Shown piece after piece: positions 1-8,074 of a stretch of DNA of 50,547 nucleotides. The notes under the pieces were generated by a model that saw only the letters and a program-made list of their open reading frames with translations, did no database searches and was not told the DNA's origin. The translations under genes and the position numbers were made by a program. Each line of letters starts with the position of its first letter. The first letter of the stretch is position 1. Source of the stretch: an uncultured Bacteroidales bacterium (GTDB lineage Bacteria; Bacteroidota; Bacteroidia; Bacteroidales; Bacteroidaceae); contig CADCAG010000035.1 in the NCBI GenBank assembly GCA_902799355.1, positions 1 through 50,547 of the forward strand. Direction: 5' to 3'.

Positions 1-99
1 GGCAACTCTCTCGTACAGGTTGTTGCTTGGTACGACAATGAGAACTCTTACACTTCTCAGATGGTTCGCACCATTAAGTACCTCGCTGAGCTGAAATAA
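1..99 (+). CDS. gapA: Glyceraldehyde-3-phosphate dehydrogenase, C-terminal end (partial)
   Basis: The first 32 codons in frame 1 read to a TAA at 97-99. They contain [20 protein letters not shown], which matches the C-terminal helix and NAD-site edge of type I GAPDH (family pattern WYDNE-x-x-Y-S). The rest of the gene lies upstream of the window. The enzyme catalyses the NAD-dependent phosphorylating oxidation of glyceraldehyde-3-phosphate in glycolysis. A strong terminator follows 22 bases after the stop, so this is the end of its transcript. Confidence 0.9.
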   Translation, partial: GNSLVQVVAWYDNENSYTSQMVRTIKYLAELK

Positions 100-121
100 T
101 ACCACTCAGAAATAAAATTTG

Positions 122-151
122 TGCCGTCCGATTTTGTCGGACGGCATTTTT
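122..151 (+). terminator. Rho-independent terminator of gapA
   Basis: A 9-bp perfect stem (122-130 TGCCGTCCG with 138-146 CGGACGGCA) has a 7-base loop and is followed by a T run at 147-152. The loop contains the TTG that also serves as a likely -33 element for miaA. Confidence 0.9.
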
Positions 152-163
152 TATGTAATTTTG
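134..163 (+). promoter_or_regulatory. Promoter for miaA (Bacteroidetes type)
   Basis: TTG at 134-136, a 19-base spacer and TAATTTTG at 156-163 match the Bacteroidetes -33/-7 consensus (TTG, 19-21 bases, TAnnTTTG). The start codon follows only 9 bases after the -7 box, so the transcript should have almost no leader. Confidence 0.6.
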
Positions 164-172
164 CCCACCGAT

Positions 173-1126
173 ATGCAGAAGATGATTACCATACTCGGAC
201 CTACAGCCAGTGGCAAGACACCCCTGGCAGCAGCCTTGGCGGCAGCATTGCCACCCGTCAATGGCGAATGTGGCGCAGAGATTATCTCTGCCGACTCCCG
301 TCAGGTCTATCGCCGCATGGACATCGGCACGGGCAAAGACCTCGCCGATTACCATGTGGTTGGCGATTCAGTCGCCAACATCCCTTACCACCTCATCGAC
401 ATCGCCGAGCCTGGCACTAAGTACAACCTCTTCCAATACCAGCAGGACTTCTTCGATGCCTATAATAATATAATAGGTAGGGGCAAGACGCCCATCCTCT
501 GTGGTGGCACAGGACTCTATATCGAGGCCGTGCTGAAGGGCTACCAGCTGTCGCCCGTACCCCAGAACCCTGAGCTGCGCGCTCGTCTGGAGGGTAAGAC
601 CCTCGACGAACTCACGCAGATGCTCACTGAGCTGAAAGCCCAGACGGGCTCCAACATGCACAACAAGACCGATGTCGACTCCTGTCAGCGTGCCATCCGA
701 GCCATCGAGATTGAGGAGTACAACCTCCATACGCCCACGCCTAAGCGCGAGTTGCCACCCATCGACTCCCTCATCATTGGTGTCAACATCGACCGCGAGG
801 CCCGTCGCGAGAAGATTACCCGCCGACTGAGAGCCCGCCTGGAAGAGGGCATGATAGAGGAGGTGAGGGGCCTGCTCGCTGAGGGCATCCCTGCCGAAGA
901 CCTCATCTATTACGGCCTGGAGTACAAGTTCGTCACGGAGTACCTCGTGGGCCATCTCACCTACGACGAGATGTACCAGCGCCTGGAGATTGCCATCCAC
1001 CAGTTTGCCAAGCGCCAGATGACGTGGTTCCGCGGCATGGAGCGCCGAGGCTTCACCATCCACTGGATTGACGCCCTCCAGCCCATGCCTGACAAGGTCC
1101 ACCAGATATTATCCCTCCTTCTTTAA
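173..1126 (+). CDS. miaA: tRNA dimethylallyltransferase MiaA
   Basis: This 317-aa protein transfers a dimethylallyl group from DMAPP to N6 of A37 in tRNAs that read codons starting with U. Visible signatures are the N-terminal P-loop GPTASGKT (residues 9-16), the DSRQVYRRMDIGTGK block (41-55) that binds DMAPP and the tRNA base, and the C-terminal KRQMTWFR motif. Length fits the family (about 300-320 aa). The reading frame is open further upstream to 119, but the start at 173 places the P-loop at the usual distance and lies just behind the -7 box; ATG 182 is an alternative. It is followed by a membrane acyltransferase 30 bases later on the same strand. Many Bacteroidales carry two MiaA homologues; which one this is cannot be told here. 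Confidence 0.95.
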   Translation: MQKMITILGPTASGKTPLAAALAAALPPVNGECGAEIISADSRQVYRRMDIGTGKDLADYHVVGDSVANIPYHLIDIAEPGTKYNLFQYQQDFFDAYNNIIGRGKTPILCGGTGLYIEAVLKGYQLSPVPQNPELRARLEGKTLDELTQMLTELKAQTGSNMHNKTDVDSCQRAIRAIEIEEYNLHTPTPKRELPPIDSLIIGVNIDREARREKITRRLRARLEEGMIEEVRGLLAEGIPAEDLIYYGLEYKFVTEYLVGHLTYDEMYQRLEIAIHQFAKRQMTWFRGMERRGFTIHWIDALQPMPDKVHQILSLLL

Positions 1127-1153
1127 CTTCTTTAACTCCTTTAACTCCTTTAA
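1119..1153. repeat. 9-bp tandem repeat, about 4 units (CTTTAACTC type)
   Basis: Four near-identical 9-bp units (CTTTAACTT/CTTTAACTC) span the miaA stop and the gap to the acyltransferase gene. The reverse complement (GAGTTAAAG) recurs as a four-unit array at 5220-5256 between the queuosine transporter and queF. In that orientation the units contain AAGGAG-like stretches. Confidence 0.7.
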
Positions 1154-1156
1154 AAA

Positions 1157-2236
1157 ATGGATCTCCCCGTAAAGAAACCACGCCTGGAATGGCTCGACGC
1201 CCTGCGAGGCTTCACCATGATACTCGTTGTCGCTAACCACGTCAGCCAGATGGGCTTTGAGCAGAACTGGAAGTGGTCGTCGTCACTGCCCTTCCTCCTG
1301 CTGTTCCGCATGCCCCTGTTCTTCTTCGTCAGCGGATTCCTCGCCTACAAGGCTGCACAGGTGTGGGATGCCCACAATCTCGGACAGCTGCTCGTCAAGA
1401 AGCTGAAGGTACAGATCATCCCCACCGCCTCCTTCTTCTTCCTGTTCTGTGCCATGATGTCGCCCCATTTCGTCGATGCCGTCGTCACCAACTTTCATTC
1501 CGCCACGAAGGGAGGCTACTGGTTCACCATCGCCCTGCTGTGGATGTTCGTCATCTACTACCTCTTCGCCTATGTCGAGAGCAAGCTCCATATCAAGTCG
1601 TGGATACCCATCACCGTCCTCTTCCTCATCTCCCTGGCGTTCTACGAGACCTGCTTCCTCCCCAAGTATTTCTCGTGGGCACAAGGCTACAAGGGAGAAC
1701 ACATCCAGTGGATTGACGACCTCTCGCTGGGGCGCGTCTTCATCCATTTCCCCTTCTTCCTCTATGGCAACATCGTCCACCGCTATTGGGACAGGGCACA
1801 GCGCGTCATGGACTCCAAATGGTTCTATCCGCTGGTCATCGTCCTCGTACTCTGGGCAACCCTCGACGTCCTGAAGTGGCACCAGCTGCGTATGGAGTGG
1901 ACCAATCTGCCGTCCACCATCGCTAAGTTCGGACTGCTCACCATCGTCTTCATGTATTTCCGCAGCTATCAGCAGTACTTCACCAAGCTGACAGTCATTG
2001 GCGCCTCCCTGCAGTATATAGGCCGTCGCACGCTGGACATCTACCTCATCCACTTCTTCTTCATGCCCAACGTCCCCGCCATCGGCATGTTCTTCGACAA
2101 GTACCGCCACAACTTCGCCCTCGACACCACCCTCTCCGTGCTCATGGCGTTGCTCATCATCGGCTTCTGCATCATCTCGTCGAACATCCTCCGCGTCAGT
2201 CCCTTCTTCAAGAAGTGGCTCTTCGGTCGCTCATAA
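1157..2236 (+). CDS. Membrane acyltransferase, AT3 family
   Basis: This 359-aa integral membrane protein has about ten hydrophobic segments. It starts with RLEWLDALRGFTMILVVANH, the typical first helix of acyltransferase family 3 (Pfam PF01757), whose conserved His acts in acyl transfer. The family O-acylates sugars of cell-envelope polysaccharides or other extracytoplasmic acceptors; the substrate here cannot be told. It shares orientation with miaA (gap 30 bases holding the 9-bp repeats) and may be co-transcribed. A strong hairpin follows the stop. No sign of truncation. Confidence 0.8.
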   Translation: MDLPVKKPRLEWLDALRGFTMILVVANHVSQMGFEQNWKWSSSLPFLLLFRMPLFFFVSGFLAYKAAQVWDAHNLGQLLVKKLKVQIIPTASFFFLFCAMMSPHFVDAVVTNFHSATKGGYWFTIALLWMFVIYYLFAYVESKLHIKSWIPITVLFLISLAFYETCFLPKYFSWAQGYKGEHIQWIDDLSLGRVFIHFPFFLYGNIVHRYWDRAQRVMDSKWFYPLVIVLVLWATLDVLKWHQLRMEWTNLPSTIAKFGLLTIVFMYFRSYQQYFTKLTVIGASLQYIGRRTLDIYLIHFFFMPNVPAIGMFFDKYRHNFALDTTLSVLMALLIIGFCIISSNILRVSPFFKKWLFGRS

Positions 2237-2241
2237 ACAAT

Positions 2242-2275
2242 ATAAAGGCTGCGAATTTCGCAGCCTTTATATTTA
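2242..2275. terminator. Bidirectional terminator between the acyltransferase gene and metG
   Basis: A 13-bp perfect stem (2242-2254 with 2258-2270, core GGCTGCGA/TCGCAGCC) with a 3-base loop sits between convergent genes. A/T-rich tracts on both sides allow it to work for both strands. Confidence 0.85.
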
Positions 2276-2303
2276 ATGTTTCATTTTTAATCTTTCATGT
2301 AGC

Positions 2304-4370
2304 TTATCCTACCTGTGAGCCGGGCTTGACGTCCTTGGTGGTGGTCACTACGCTGAGGCTCTCGTCGGCATCGACGGCAGAGAGAATCATGCCTTGGCTC
2401 TCGATGCCCATCATGGTGCGGGGAGCGAAGTTGGCGACGAAGAGGATGCGCTTGCCGATGAGCTCTTCGGGATTCTCGTAGAAGGCGGCGATACCTGAGC
2501 AGATGGTGCGGTCGGTGCCTGAGCCGTCGTCGATGGTGAACTGCAGGAGCTTCTTGGACTTCTTGACCTTCTGGCAGTCCTTGACCAAGCCTACGCGGAT
2601 GTCGAGCTTCTCGAAGTCCTCGAATGAGCAGGTATCCTTGATGGGAGCAGCCTTGTACTGGGCAGCCTCGTTGGCTTTCTTGGTGGCTGCCAGCTTGTCG
2701 AGCTGCTTCTGGATGACGTCGTCCTCAATCTTCTCGAAGAGTAGGGCAGGCTCACCCAGCTGGTGACCAGCCTTGAGGAGGTCGGTAGCACCCAGCTCGT
2801 CCCACTCGAAGCTCTCGAGGTTGAGCATGTCGCGGAGCTTCTTGCTGCTGAAGGGCAGGAAGGGCTCGAAGGCGATGGCGAGGTTGGCAGTGAGCTGCAG
2901 ACAGATGTTCAGGATGGTCTCGCAACGCTTCTGGTCGGTCTTCCACACCTTCCAGGGCTCACACTCAGTGATGTAGCGGTTGCCGATACGTGCCAGATTC
3001 ATGGCCTCGAACTGGGCATCGCGGAACTTGAACTGGTCGAGGAGTGCCTCCACCTTGCCCTTGACGTCCTTGAACTCTGCCAGGGCGGCCTTGTCGACAT
3101 CCTGCAGTTCGCCGCAGGCGGGAACGACGCCGTTCCAGTATTTCTTGGTGAGCTGTAGGGCGCGGTTGACGAAGTTGCCATAGACGGCCACGAGCTCGTT
3201 ATTGTTACGATCCTGGAAGTCCTTCCAAGTGAAGTTGTTGTCCTTGGTCTCAGGGGCGTTGGCTGTCAGCACATAGCGCAGCACGTCCTGCTTGCCAGGC
3301 ATGTCCTCGAGGTATTCGTGCAACCAGACGGCCCAGTTGCGCGAGGTAGAGATCTTGTCGTTCTCCAGATTCAGGAACTCGTTAGAGGGTACGTTGTCGG
3401 GCATGATATACTTGCCGTGAGCCTTCATCATAACGGGGAAGATGATGCAGTGGAACACGATGTTGTCCTTGCCGATGAAGTGTACCAGACGGGTATCTTC
3501 GTCCTGCCACCACTTCTCCCAGTTGCCCCACTTCTCGGGGTTGTTCTTGCAGAGCTCGACAGTGTTGGACACGTAGCCGATGGGAGCGTCGAACCATACG
3601 TAGAGCACCTTACCCTCAGCACCCTCGATGGGTACGGGGATACCCCAGTTGAGGTCGCGCGTCATGGCACGGGGCTGCAGATCCATCTCCAGCCACGACT
3701 TACACTGGCCATAGACGTTGGGGCGCCACTCCTTGTGACCCTCCAGAATCCACTGCTTCAGCCAGTCCTGGTACTCGTTCAGAGGGAGGTACCAGTTCTT
3801 GGTCTCCTTGAGCACGGGGGTAGAACCAGAGATGGTAGACTTGGGATTGATGAGCTCCGTGGGGCTGAGGTCGCGACCACACTTCTCACACTGGTCGCCA
3901 TAGGCTCCCTCGTTGTGGCAGTGGGGGCACTCGCCAGTGACATAGCGGTCTGCCAGGAACTGCTTGGCCTCCTCGTCGTAGAGCTGCTCGGTGGTCTCCT
4001 CGACCAGCTTGCCCTCGTCGTAGAGCTTGCGGAACCACTCAGCGGCAAACTTATGGTGCGTCTCGCTGGTGGTACGGCTATAGATGTCGAAAGAGATGCC
4101 GAACTCCTGGAACGAGTCCTTGATCATCTTATGATAGCGGTCGACGACGTCCTGTGGGGTGATGCCCTCCTTGCGGGCACGAACGGTGATGGGTACGCCA
4201 TGCTCGTCAGAGCCTCCGATAAACATGACATCCTCCTTCTTCAGACGCAGGTAGCGCACGTAGATATCTGCTGGGATATAGACGCCAGCGAGGTGACCGA
4301 TATGCACACCACCATTAGCGTAGGGTAGGGCTGAGGTCACTGTTGTTCTCTTGAATTTCTTTTCTGCCAT
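2304..4370 (-). CDS. metG: Methionyl-tRNA synthetase
   Basis: This 688-aa class I synthetase charges tRNA-Met. Signatures: HIGH at residues 23-26 ([10 protein letters not shown]), a zinc-knob with two CxxC pairs (CPHC, CEKC) in the insert, the KMSKS-loop variant KISTS after the Rossmann fold, the anticodon-binding helix bundle, and a C-terminal EMAPII/OB-fold tRNA-binding domain (beginning [11 protein letters not shown]). The length matches Bacteroidetes MetG with the appended domain. The frame is open to 4418, but [10 protein letters not shown] at 4370 is the likely start because it follows the TACCTTTG box by about 27 bases and gives the normal N-terminus. Convergent with the acyltransferase gene; divergent from the queuosine genes. 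Confidence 0.97.
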   Translation of the reverse strand: MAEKKFKRTTVTSALPYANGGVHIGHLAGVYIPADIYVRYLRLKKEDVMFIGGSDEHGVPITVRARKEGITPQDVVDRYHKMIKDSFQEFGISFDIYSRTTSETHHKFAAEWFRKLYDEGKLVEETTEQLYDEEAKQFLADRYVTGECPHCHNEGAYGDQCEKCGRDLSPTELINPKSTISGSTPVLKETKNWYLPLNEYQDWLKQWILEGHKEWRPNVYGQCKSWLEMDLQPRAMTRDLNWGIPVPIEGAEGKVLYVWFDAPIGYVSNTVELCKNNPEKWGNWEKWWQDEDTRLVHFIGKDNIVFHCIIFPVMMKAHGKYIMPDNVPSNEFLNLENDKISTSRNWAVWLHEYLEDMPGKQDVLRYVLTANAPETKDNNFTWKDFQDRNNNELVAVYGNFVNRALQLTKKYWNGVVPACGELQDVDKAALAEFKDVKGKVEALLDQFKFRDAQFEAMNLARIGNRYITECEPWKVWKTDQKRCETILNICLQLTANLAIAFEPFLPFSSKKLRDMLNLESFEWDELGATDLLKAGHQLGEPALLFEKIEDDVIQKQLDKLAATKKANEAAQYKAAPIKDTCSFEDFEKLDIRVGLVKDCQKVKKSKKLLQFTIDDGSGTDRTICSGIAAFYENPEELIGKRILFVANFAPRTMMGIESQGMILSAVDADESLSVVTTTKDVKPGSQVG

Positions 4371-4397
4371 TTCCTTATTTTTTTTCGATTTTGGGTG

Positions 4398-4405
4398 CAA
4401 AGGTA
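4398..4405 (-). promoter_or_regulatory. -7 box of the metG promoter
   Basis: TACCTTTG on the minus strand fits TAnnTTTG and lies 27 bases before the metG ATG. No clear TTG was found at the -33 distance. Confidence 0.55.
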
Positions 4406-4449
4406 CTAAATAATTCATAATTTATAATGCATAATTCATAATTATTTTG

Positions 4450-4457
4450 TAATTTTG
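4450..4457 (+). promoter_or_regulatory. -7 box of the queuosine transporter operon
   Basis: TAATTTTG matches TAnnTTTG. It is followed by GCAG and a leader of about 70 bases that carries the hairpin at 4476-4512. Confidence 0.55.
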
Positions 4458-4475
4458 CAGCCGCTTATCAGTAAT

Positions 4476-4512
4476 AGGGGTACTTGCTTAGGCTATGAGC
4501 AGCCTGACCCCC
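4476..4512 (+). promoter_or_regulatory. Structured leader upstream of the queuosine genes (candidate preQ1-responsive element)
   Basis: The outer stem GGGGT (4477-4481) pairs with ACCCC (4507-4511). The inner stem AGGCT (4490-4494) pairs with AGCCT (4501-4505) around the loop ATGAGC. The 5' bulge contains TTGCT, which could instead pair with AGCAG formed by the loop and inner 3' arm (4498-4502), giving a competing fold. An A-rich tract (AACAAAACAAGAATAAT) lies between the stem and the ATG. Downstream genes are preQ1/queuosine genes, the usual context of preQ1 riboswitches, but I could not match a named class with certainty. Confidence 0.4.
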
Positions 4513-4532
4513 TTTAACAAAACAAGAATAAT

Positions 4533-5219
4533 ATGGAAGAAAAGAAACGTGTCAGCGTGCTGTTTATGCTTTTCGGCACCCTGTTCTGCGTCTGCCTGAT
4601 TACGGCAAACGTATTGGAAACAAAGCAACTCTCTTTCGGACCTGTCAACCTGACAGCAGGTATCATCGTATTCCCTGTGAGCTACATCATCAACGATGTG
4701 GTGTGCGAGGTGTGGGGCTACAGTCGTACGCGCATGCTCATTTGGATGGGCTTCGCCATGAACTTCTTCTTCGTCCTCATGGGTGCCATTGCCGACTGGA
4801 TTCCCGGTGCCGACTACTGGGATGGCGATGCAGGATTCCATCAGATTTTCGGCCTGGCTCCGCGTATTGCGCTGGCCTCGTTCATCGCCTTCATCTGCGG
4901 CTCGTTCACCAATGCCTATGTGATGTCGAAGATGAAGCTGTCGTCAGGGGGTAAGAACTTCTCGGCACGTGCCATCCTGAGCACTGTGTTTGGCGAGGGC
5001 GTCGACTCCATCATCTTCTTCCCGCTGGCCTTAGGTGGTGTCATTCCCTGGGAGGAGATGCCGTCGCTGATGATTTCGCAGGTGACGCTGAAGACGCTCT
5101 ACGAGATTGTCGTGCTGCCTGTGACCATCCGTGTCGTCGAGTTCACCAAGAAGCATGACCACGAGGATGTCTTTGATAACGACATCAATTACAACATCTT
5201 TAATATATTGAAGATTTAA
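4533..5219 (+). CDS. yhhQ: Queuosine precursor transporter (YhhQ/DUF165 family)
   Basis: This 228-aa polytopic membrane protein has about six hydrophobic helices. It carries the family hallmarks near the N-terminus ([15 protein letters not shown] and the [16 protein letters not shown] block) and the FGEGVDS motif in the later helices. E. coli YhhQ imports preQ0/preQ1, precursors of the tRNA modification queuosine. The next gene, 40 bases downstream, is queF, which uses preQ0, so the two form a functional operon. A structured leader precedes the gene. Length is normal for the family (about 220-230 aa). The polar tail ([12 protein letters not shown]) is probably cytoplasmic. Confidence 0.9.
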   Translation: MEEKKRVSVLFMLFGTLFCVCLITANVLETKQLSFGPVNLTAGIIVFPVSYIINDVVCEVWGYSRTRMLIWMGFAMNFFFVLMGAIADWIPGADYWDGDAGFHQIFGLAPRIALASFIAFICGSFTNAYVMSKMKLSSGGKNFSARAILSTVFGEGVDSIIFFPLALGGVIPWEEMPSLMISQVTLKTLYEIVVLPVTIRVVEFTKKHDHEDVFDNDINYNIFNILKI

Positions 5220-5256
5220 GGAGTTAAAGAAGTTAAGGGAGTTAAAGGAGTTAAGG
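5220..5256. repeat. 9-bp tandem repeat, 4 units (GAGTTAAAG type)
   Basis: Four 9-bp units (GAGTTAAAG, AAGTTAAGG, GAGTTAAAG, GAGTTAAGG) fill the gap between the transporter and queF. It is the same unit as at 1119-1153 in inverted orientation. The last GGAG/AAGG lies at ribosome-binding distance from the queF ATG at 5260. Confidence 0.7.
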
Positions 5257-5259
5257 AAT

Positions 5260-5721
5260 ATGGCAAGAGAAAATGAAGGCCTGCAGCTGTTAGGCAAGAA
5301 GACAGAATACAAGATGACGTATGCTCCAGAGGTGCTGGAGACGTTTGAGAACAAGCATAAGGACAACGACTACTGGGTGCAGTTCAACTGCCCAGAGTTT
5401 ACGTCGCTGTGTCCCATTACTGGGCAGCCCGACTTTGCGGAAATCAAGATTATGTATATCCCTGGCGAGCGCATGGTGGAGTCGAAGAGTCTGAAGCTCT
5501 ACCTCTTCTCGTTCCGCAACCACGGCGATTTCCACGAGGACTGTGTAAACATCATCATGAAGGACCTGGTGAAGCTGATGCAGCCTAAATATATAGAGGT
5601 GATAGGACTGTTTACCCCTCGTGGTGGCATCAGCATCTATCCTTATGCCAACTACGGACAGCCAGGAACAAAGTATGCTGCCCTTGCTGAGCAGCGCCTC
5701 TTGAACTACCAGATGAAGTAA
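5260..5721 (+). CDS. queF: NADPH-dependent 7-cyano-7-deazaguanine reductase QueF
   Basis: This 153-aa protein reduces the nitrile of preQ0 to the aminomethyl group of preQ1 with NADPH, a step toward queuosine at position 34 of GUN-anticodon tRNAs. It contains the catalytic Cys51 in [13 protein letters not shown] (the cysteine forms a thioimide with the substrate; Asp58 is the general acid) and the NADPH-binding QueF motif [13 protein letters not shown] (residues 74-86), then HGDFHED. The length is that of the short, unimodular QueF type. It follows the precursor transporter and is closed by a terminator. Confidence 0.97.
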   Translation: MARENEGLQLLGKKTEYKMTYAPEVLETFENKHKDNDYWVQFNCPEFTSLCPITGQPDFAEIKIMYIPGERMVESKSLKLYLFSFRNHGDFHEDCVNIIMKDLVKLMQPKYIEVIGLFTPRGGISIYPYANYGQPGTKYAALAEQRLLNYQMK

Positions 5722-5742
5722 TCATCAACGGCAGATACTAAA

Positions 5743-5776
5743 AAAATGCTCCCTTCAACGAGGGAGCATTTTATTT
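5743..5776 (+). terminator. Terminator of the queuosine operon
   Basis: A 12-bp perfect stem (5743-5754 with 5761-5772; core ATGCTCCCT/AGGGAGCAT) has a 6-base loop, followed by TTTT ATTTT. The A run 5' of the stem lets it work for the convergent barrel gene too. Confidence 0.85.
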
Positions 5777-5794
5777 TCAGCATGTTTATTCCAA

Positions 5795-6367
5795 TTAGAA
5801 CTTGTAGCCGATGGTCAGAGAACCGCCGTCGGTGTAGTACTTGTAATCATCATTATTGAACTTATCAACTCTGGTCAGAGAGTAGCCTCCGCGCAGGTCG
5901 AGGGTAATGCCGTTATTGAACTCATAAGAGAGGCCAACAGGAATAGAGAAGTTGAAAGATTTGCAATCTCCATTGATATTGTCGTTAACCAGGATACCAG
6001 GCTGCACACCGATCTTCAGCGCAAAGCCCTTGGCAACATAGAAGTTGGCCATGACGGGAATGTCGATGTAGTCAAGCTTTACATCGCTAGCGTCCTTCCA
6101 TTTCCAACCCAGCTGCTCGTATTTCAGACCAGCAGAAAGAGAAAGCCAGTCGGTAGAGGTGTAATACTCTGCCTCAGCACCAATAGCGAGACCTACGCGA
6201 GCTTCGTTTCCAGTTACAGTACTACTAGAGTACTCACCTCTGAAGGTACCTACTGAGAAACCAATCATGGGCTGGATGGTGAATGAACCTGCTGCGTGAC
6301 GAGCGTTCTGTGCATTTGCAGTGAGGCAAGCTACTGCCATTACTGCCATCATAAAGAATTTCTTCAT
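5795..6367 (-). CDS. Outer-membrane beta-barrel protein (PorT/OmpA-like barrel)
   Basis: A 190-aa secreted protein with a clean signal peptide (MKKFFMMAVMAVACLTANAQ) and alternating beta-strand patterns ending in the aromatic strand GGSLTIGYKF, the usual C-terminal signature for barrel insertion. It resembles the 8-stranded outer-membrane-protein beta-barrel family common in Bacteroidetes. The frame is open upstream to 6475, but the signal peptide fixes the start at 6367. It is the last gene of a minus-strand set with two peptidase lipoproteins and another barrel (9658-10317). Specific role unknown. Confidence 0.85.
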   Translation of the reverse strand: MKKFFMMAVMAVACLTANAQNARHAAGSFTIQPMIGFSVGTFRGEYSSSTVTGNEARVGLAIGAEAEYYTSTDWLSLSAGLKYEQLGWKWKDASDVKLDYIDIPVMANFYVAKGFALKIGVQPGILVNDNINGDCKSFNFSIPVGLSYEFNNGITLDLRGGYSLTRVDKFNNDDYKYYTDGGSLTIGYKF

Positions 6368-6410
6368 AACTTTTGTTGTTTTAAATGAATTAATAATGTT
6401 AATTGGGTTA

Positions 6411-8066
6411 TTATAAAGTAATCTTGAGTACGCTCTGGATGACGTCCTTGATGGCTTTCGAGGCTGCCTCGTCACACTTGTCTTTACTCAGGAACTCATA
6501 GCTATGAGTACCTATGAGGTTGATGACCTTCCAGACCTTGCGCGAGGGGTTGATTTCAGTATCCTCGATGGCGTTGGCTGTCCAGGGGTCGTTATAGGAA
6601 TAGATGAAGATGATGGGTTGCGTGGTGGTCGTTGCTGCCCACTGGTGTACGCTGGTCATCAGTTTGCCACCATCCCATTGCCCAGGATAACGCTTGCTGT
6701 ACATACTCTCCACACTGCTCAGGTTGCCCACCTCCTCGGCCAGCTTCTTCGTCAGGTAGCTGCCATCGACCAGCGAATAGTCGTAGCAATAGCTGCCCAG
6801 CTCACGATAGGCTTGCAGATAGTAGGGCATTTCCTTTTCGCTCTTACGAAGCGCTATAATACCGTTGTCGTCTAATGCAGCACGTCTGCCTACACTCTTC
6901 TGACTGTCTTTGATAATCTTATTTATCAATTCTTTCTCGCTCATGAATACGAAGTCCACCACTGCTTCTATGTTGCTCTCTTCTGCATCCGGTGCTATGG
7001 CTTTTGCAGGGTCGGGCACGTATTTGGCCCAACTGCTGAACTGAATATAAGAGAAGTCGCCGAAGAGGTTGTTGTAGAAGGTACAGATGACGCCTGCTGT
7101 GGCAGCCTTCTCCAGTTGCGCACCTTCATAATACTGCAACAGCTCTTTATACTCATTTGGTGAATTCTGATGGTACTTGCGCAGACAGGCATCGCGCAGC
7201 GCCTTATTGCTGCTGATGGCTGCCGGAATGGCACGCAGACGCTGGTAGGCCACAGCCTCGTCACTACCTGCGGGATAGCCGTTGCCACAGACATTGATCA
7301 GATACGTTCCTGCAGTCATTTCCATGCATGACTCTTCAGTACCTCTGATGAATGGGGCACAGAAGGGCATGAAGAGGTCGATGTCGTTCCATCCGTTCTT
7401 GTCGCTATAGTAGGCATAGAGTGCCGAGGTGATGCCACTCTTGCTGACACCAGTAGCCACCCACTTGTTGGTGCGTGGGAACAGGTGCTTCTGCAGCAGC
7501 GTCACGACGTTGTGCAGGTCGGTAGCTGCCTGGTCGGTATAGAGGTAGGTGAAGTCTGTGTTGTCGAAATCCTCAGGCAGCGAAGTGCCGAAATAACGGT
7601 GCTCCACAGTGATGTAGTTGGCTTTCAGATATTTCACCAGGTCTTGCTCGTCGTATATCTCGTGAACAGAGTCTGGCAGGGCATAGCCCTCGGTATCGAG
7701 CACCACAGGACGATCCCAGCCCTTGAACTTCATATAGCAGCGCTGCTTGAAGGTGCCGCCCTTCGGATTCTTGTGGTCTTTCAGCTGTTCCACATTGAAG
7801 TAATAGCCGTATTTGTCGGGGTTTTCCTTCGAATATTGGATGGTAGCATCGCTGATGCCTGGAATCTTCTCCAGCTTCTGCGTGATCTCGTCGCTGGTAG
7901 GCTTCTCAGGATCCCCAGGCTCCTTCGGCGTATTGTCATACTGGTATTCATCCAGATGGTCGCTCTCTGCACAACCTGTCAGGAACTGTGAGCCCCATGC
8001 CAGCAGGCAGAAGACCATCGTATAGTTCACATATTGTCTTATCTTCGTCATTTTCATCATTTTCAT
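6411..8066 (-). CDS. S37-type peptidase lipoprotein (PS-10 family)
   Basis: A 551-aa lipoprotein: a hydrophobic N-terminus ends in the lipobox LTGC followed by AESD, so it should be lipid-anchored at the envelope. The alpha/beta-hydrolase nucleophile elbow GVSKSG (Ser210), the later acid motif YSYNDPWTANAI, and GTHSYEF near the C-terminus supply a Ser-Asp-His triad in the order of peptidase family S37 (PS-10 tripeptidyl aminopeptidases). It probably releases peptides from the N-terminus of substrates. It lies 8 bases after the S41 peptidase gene, so co-transcription is likely. ATGs 9-18 bases inside the frame are alternative starts. Confidence 0.8.
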   Translation of the reverse strand: MKMMKMTKIRQYVNYTMVFCLLAWGSQFLTGCAESDHLDEYQYDNTPKEPGDPEKPTSDEITQKLEKIPGISDATIQYSKENPDKYGYYFNVEQLKDHKNPKGGTFKQRCYMKFKGWDRPVVLDTEGYALPDSVHEIYDEQDLVKYLKANYITVEHRYFGTSLPEDFDNTDFTYLYTDQAATDLHNVVTLLQKHLFPRTNKWVATGVSKSGITSALYAYYSDKNGWNDIDLFMPFCAPFIRGTEESCMEMTAGTYLINVCGNGYPAGSDEAVAYQRLRAIPAAISSNKALRDACLRKYHQNSPNEYKELLQYYEGAQLEKAATAGVICTFYNNLFGDFSYIQFSSWAKYVPDPAKAIAPDAEESNIEAVVDFVFMSEKELINKIIKDSQKSVGRRAALDDNGIIALRKSEKEMPYYLQAYRELGSYCYDYSLVDGSYLTKKLAEEVGNLSSVESMYSKRYPGQWDGGKLMTSVHQWAATTTTQPIIFIYSYNDPWTANAIEDTEINPSRKVWKVINLIGTHSYEFLSKDKCDEAASKAIKDVIQSVLKITL

Positions 8067-8074
8067 CTCCTTTC

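Noticed and set aside
3318-4328. 336-codon open frame on the plus strand opposite metG
   Set aside because: It is antisense to a clear metG and reflects its codon bias; no start site, domain or promoter supports it. The same applies to long antisense frames at 368-1102, 1283-2110, 21411-22205, 22209-23051 and 44802-45755.
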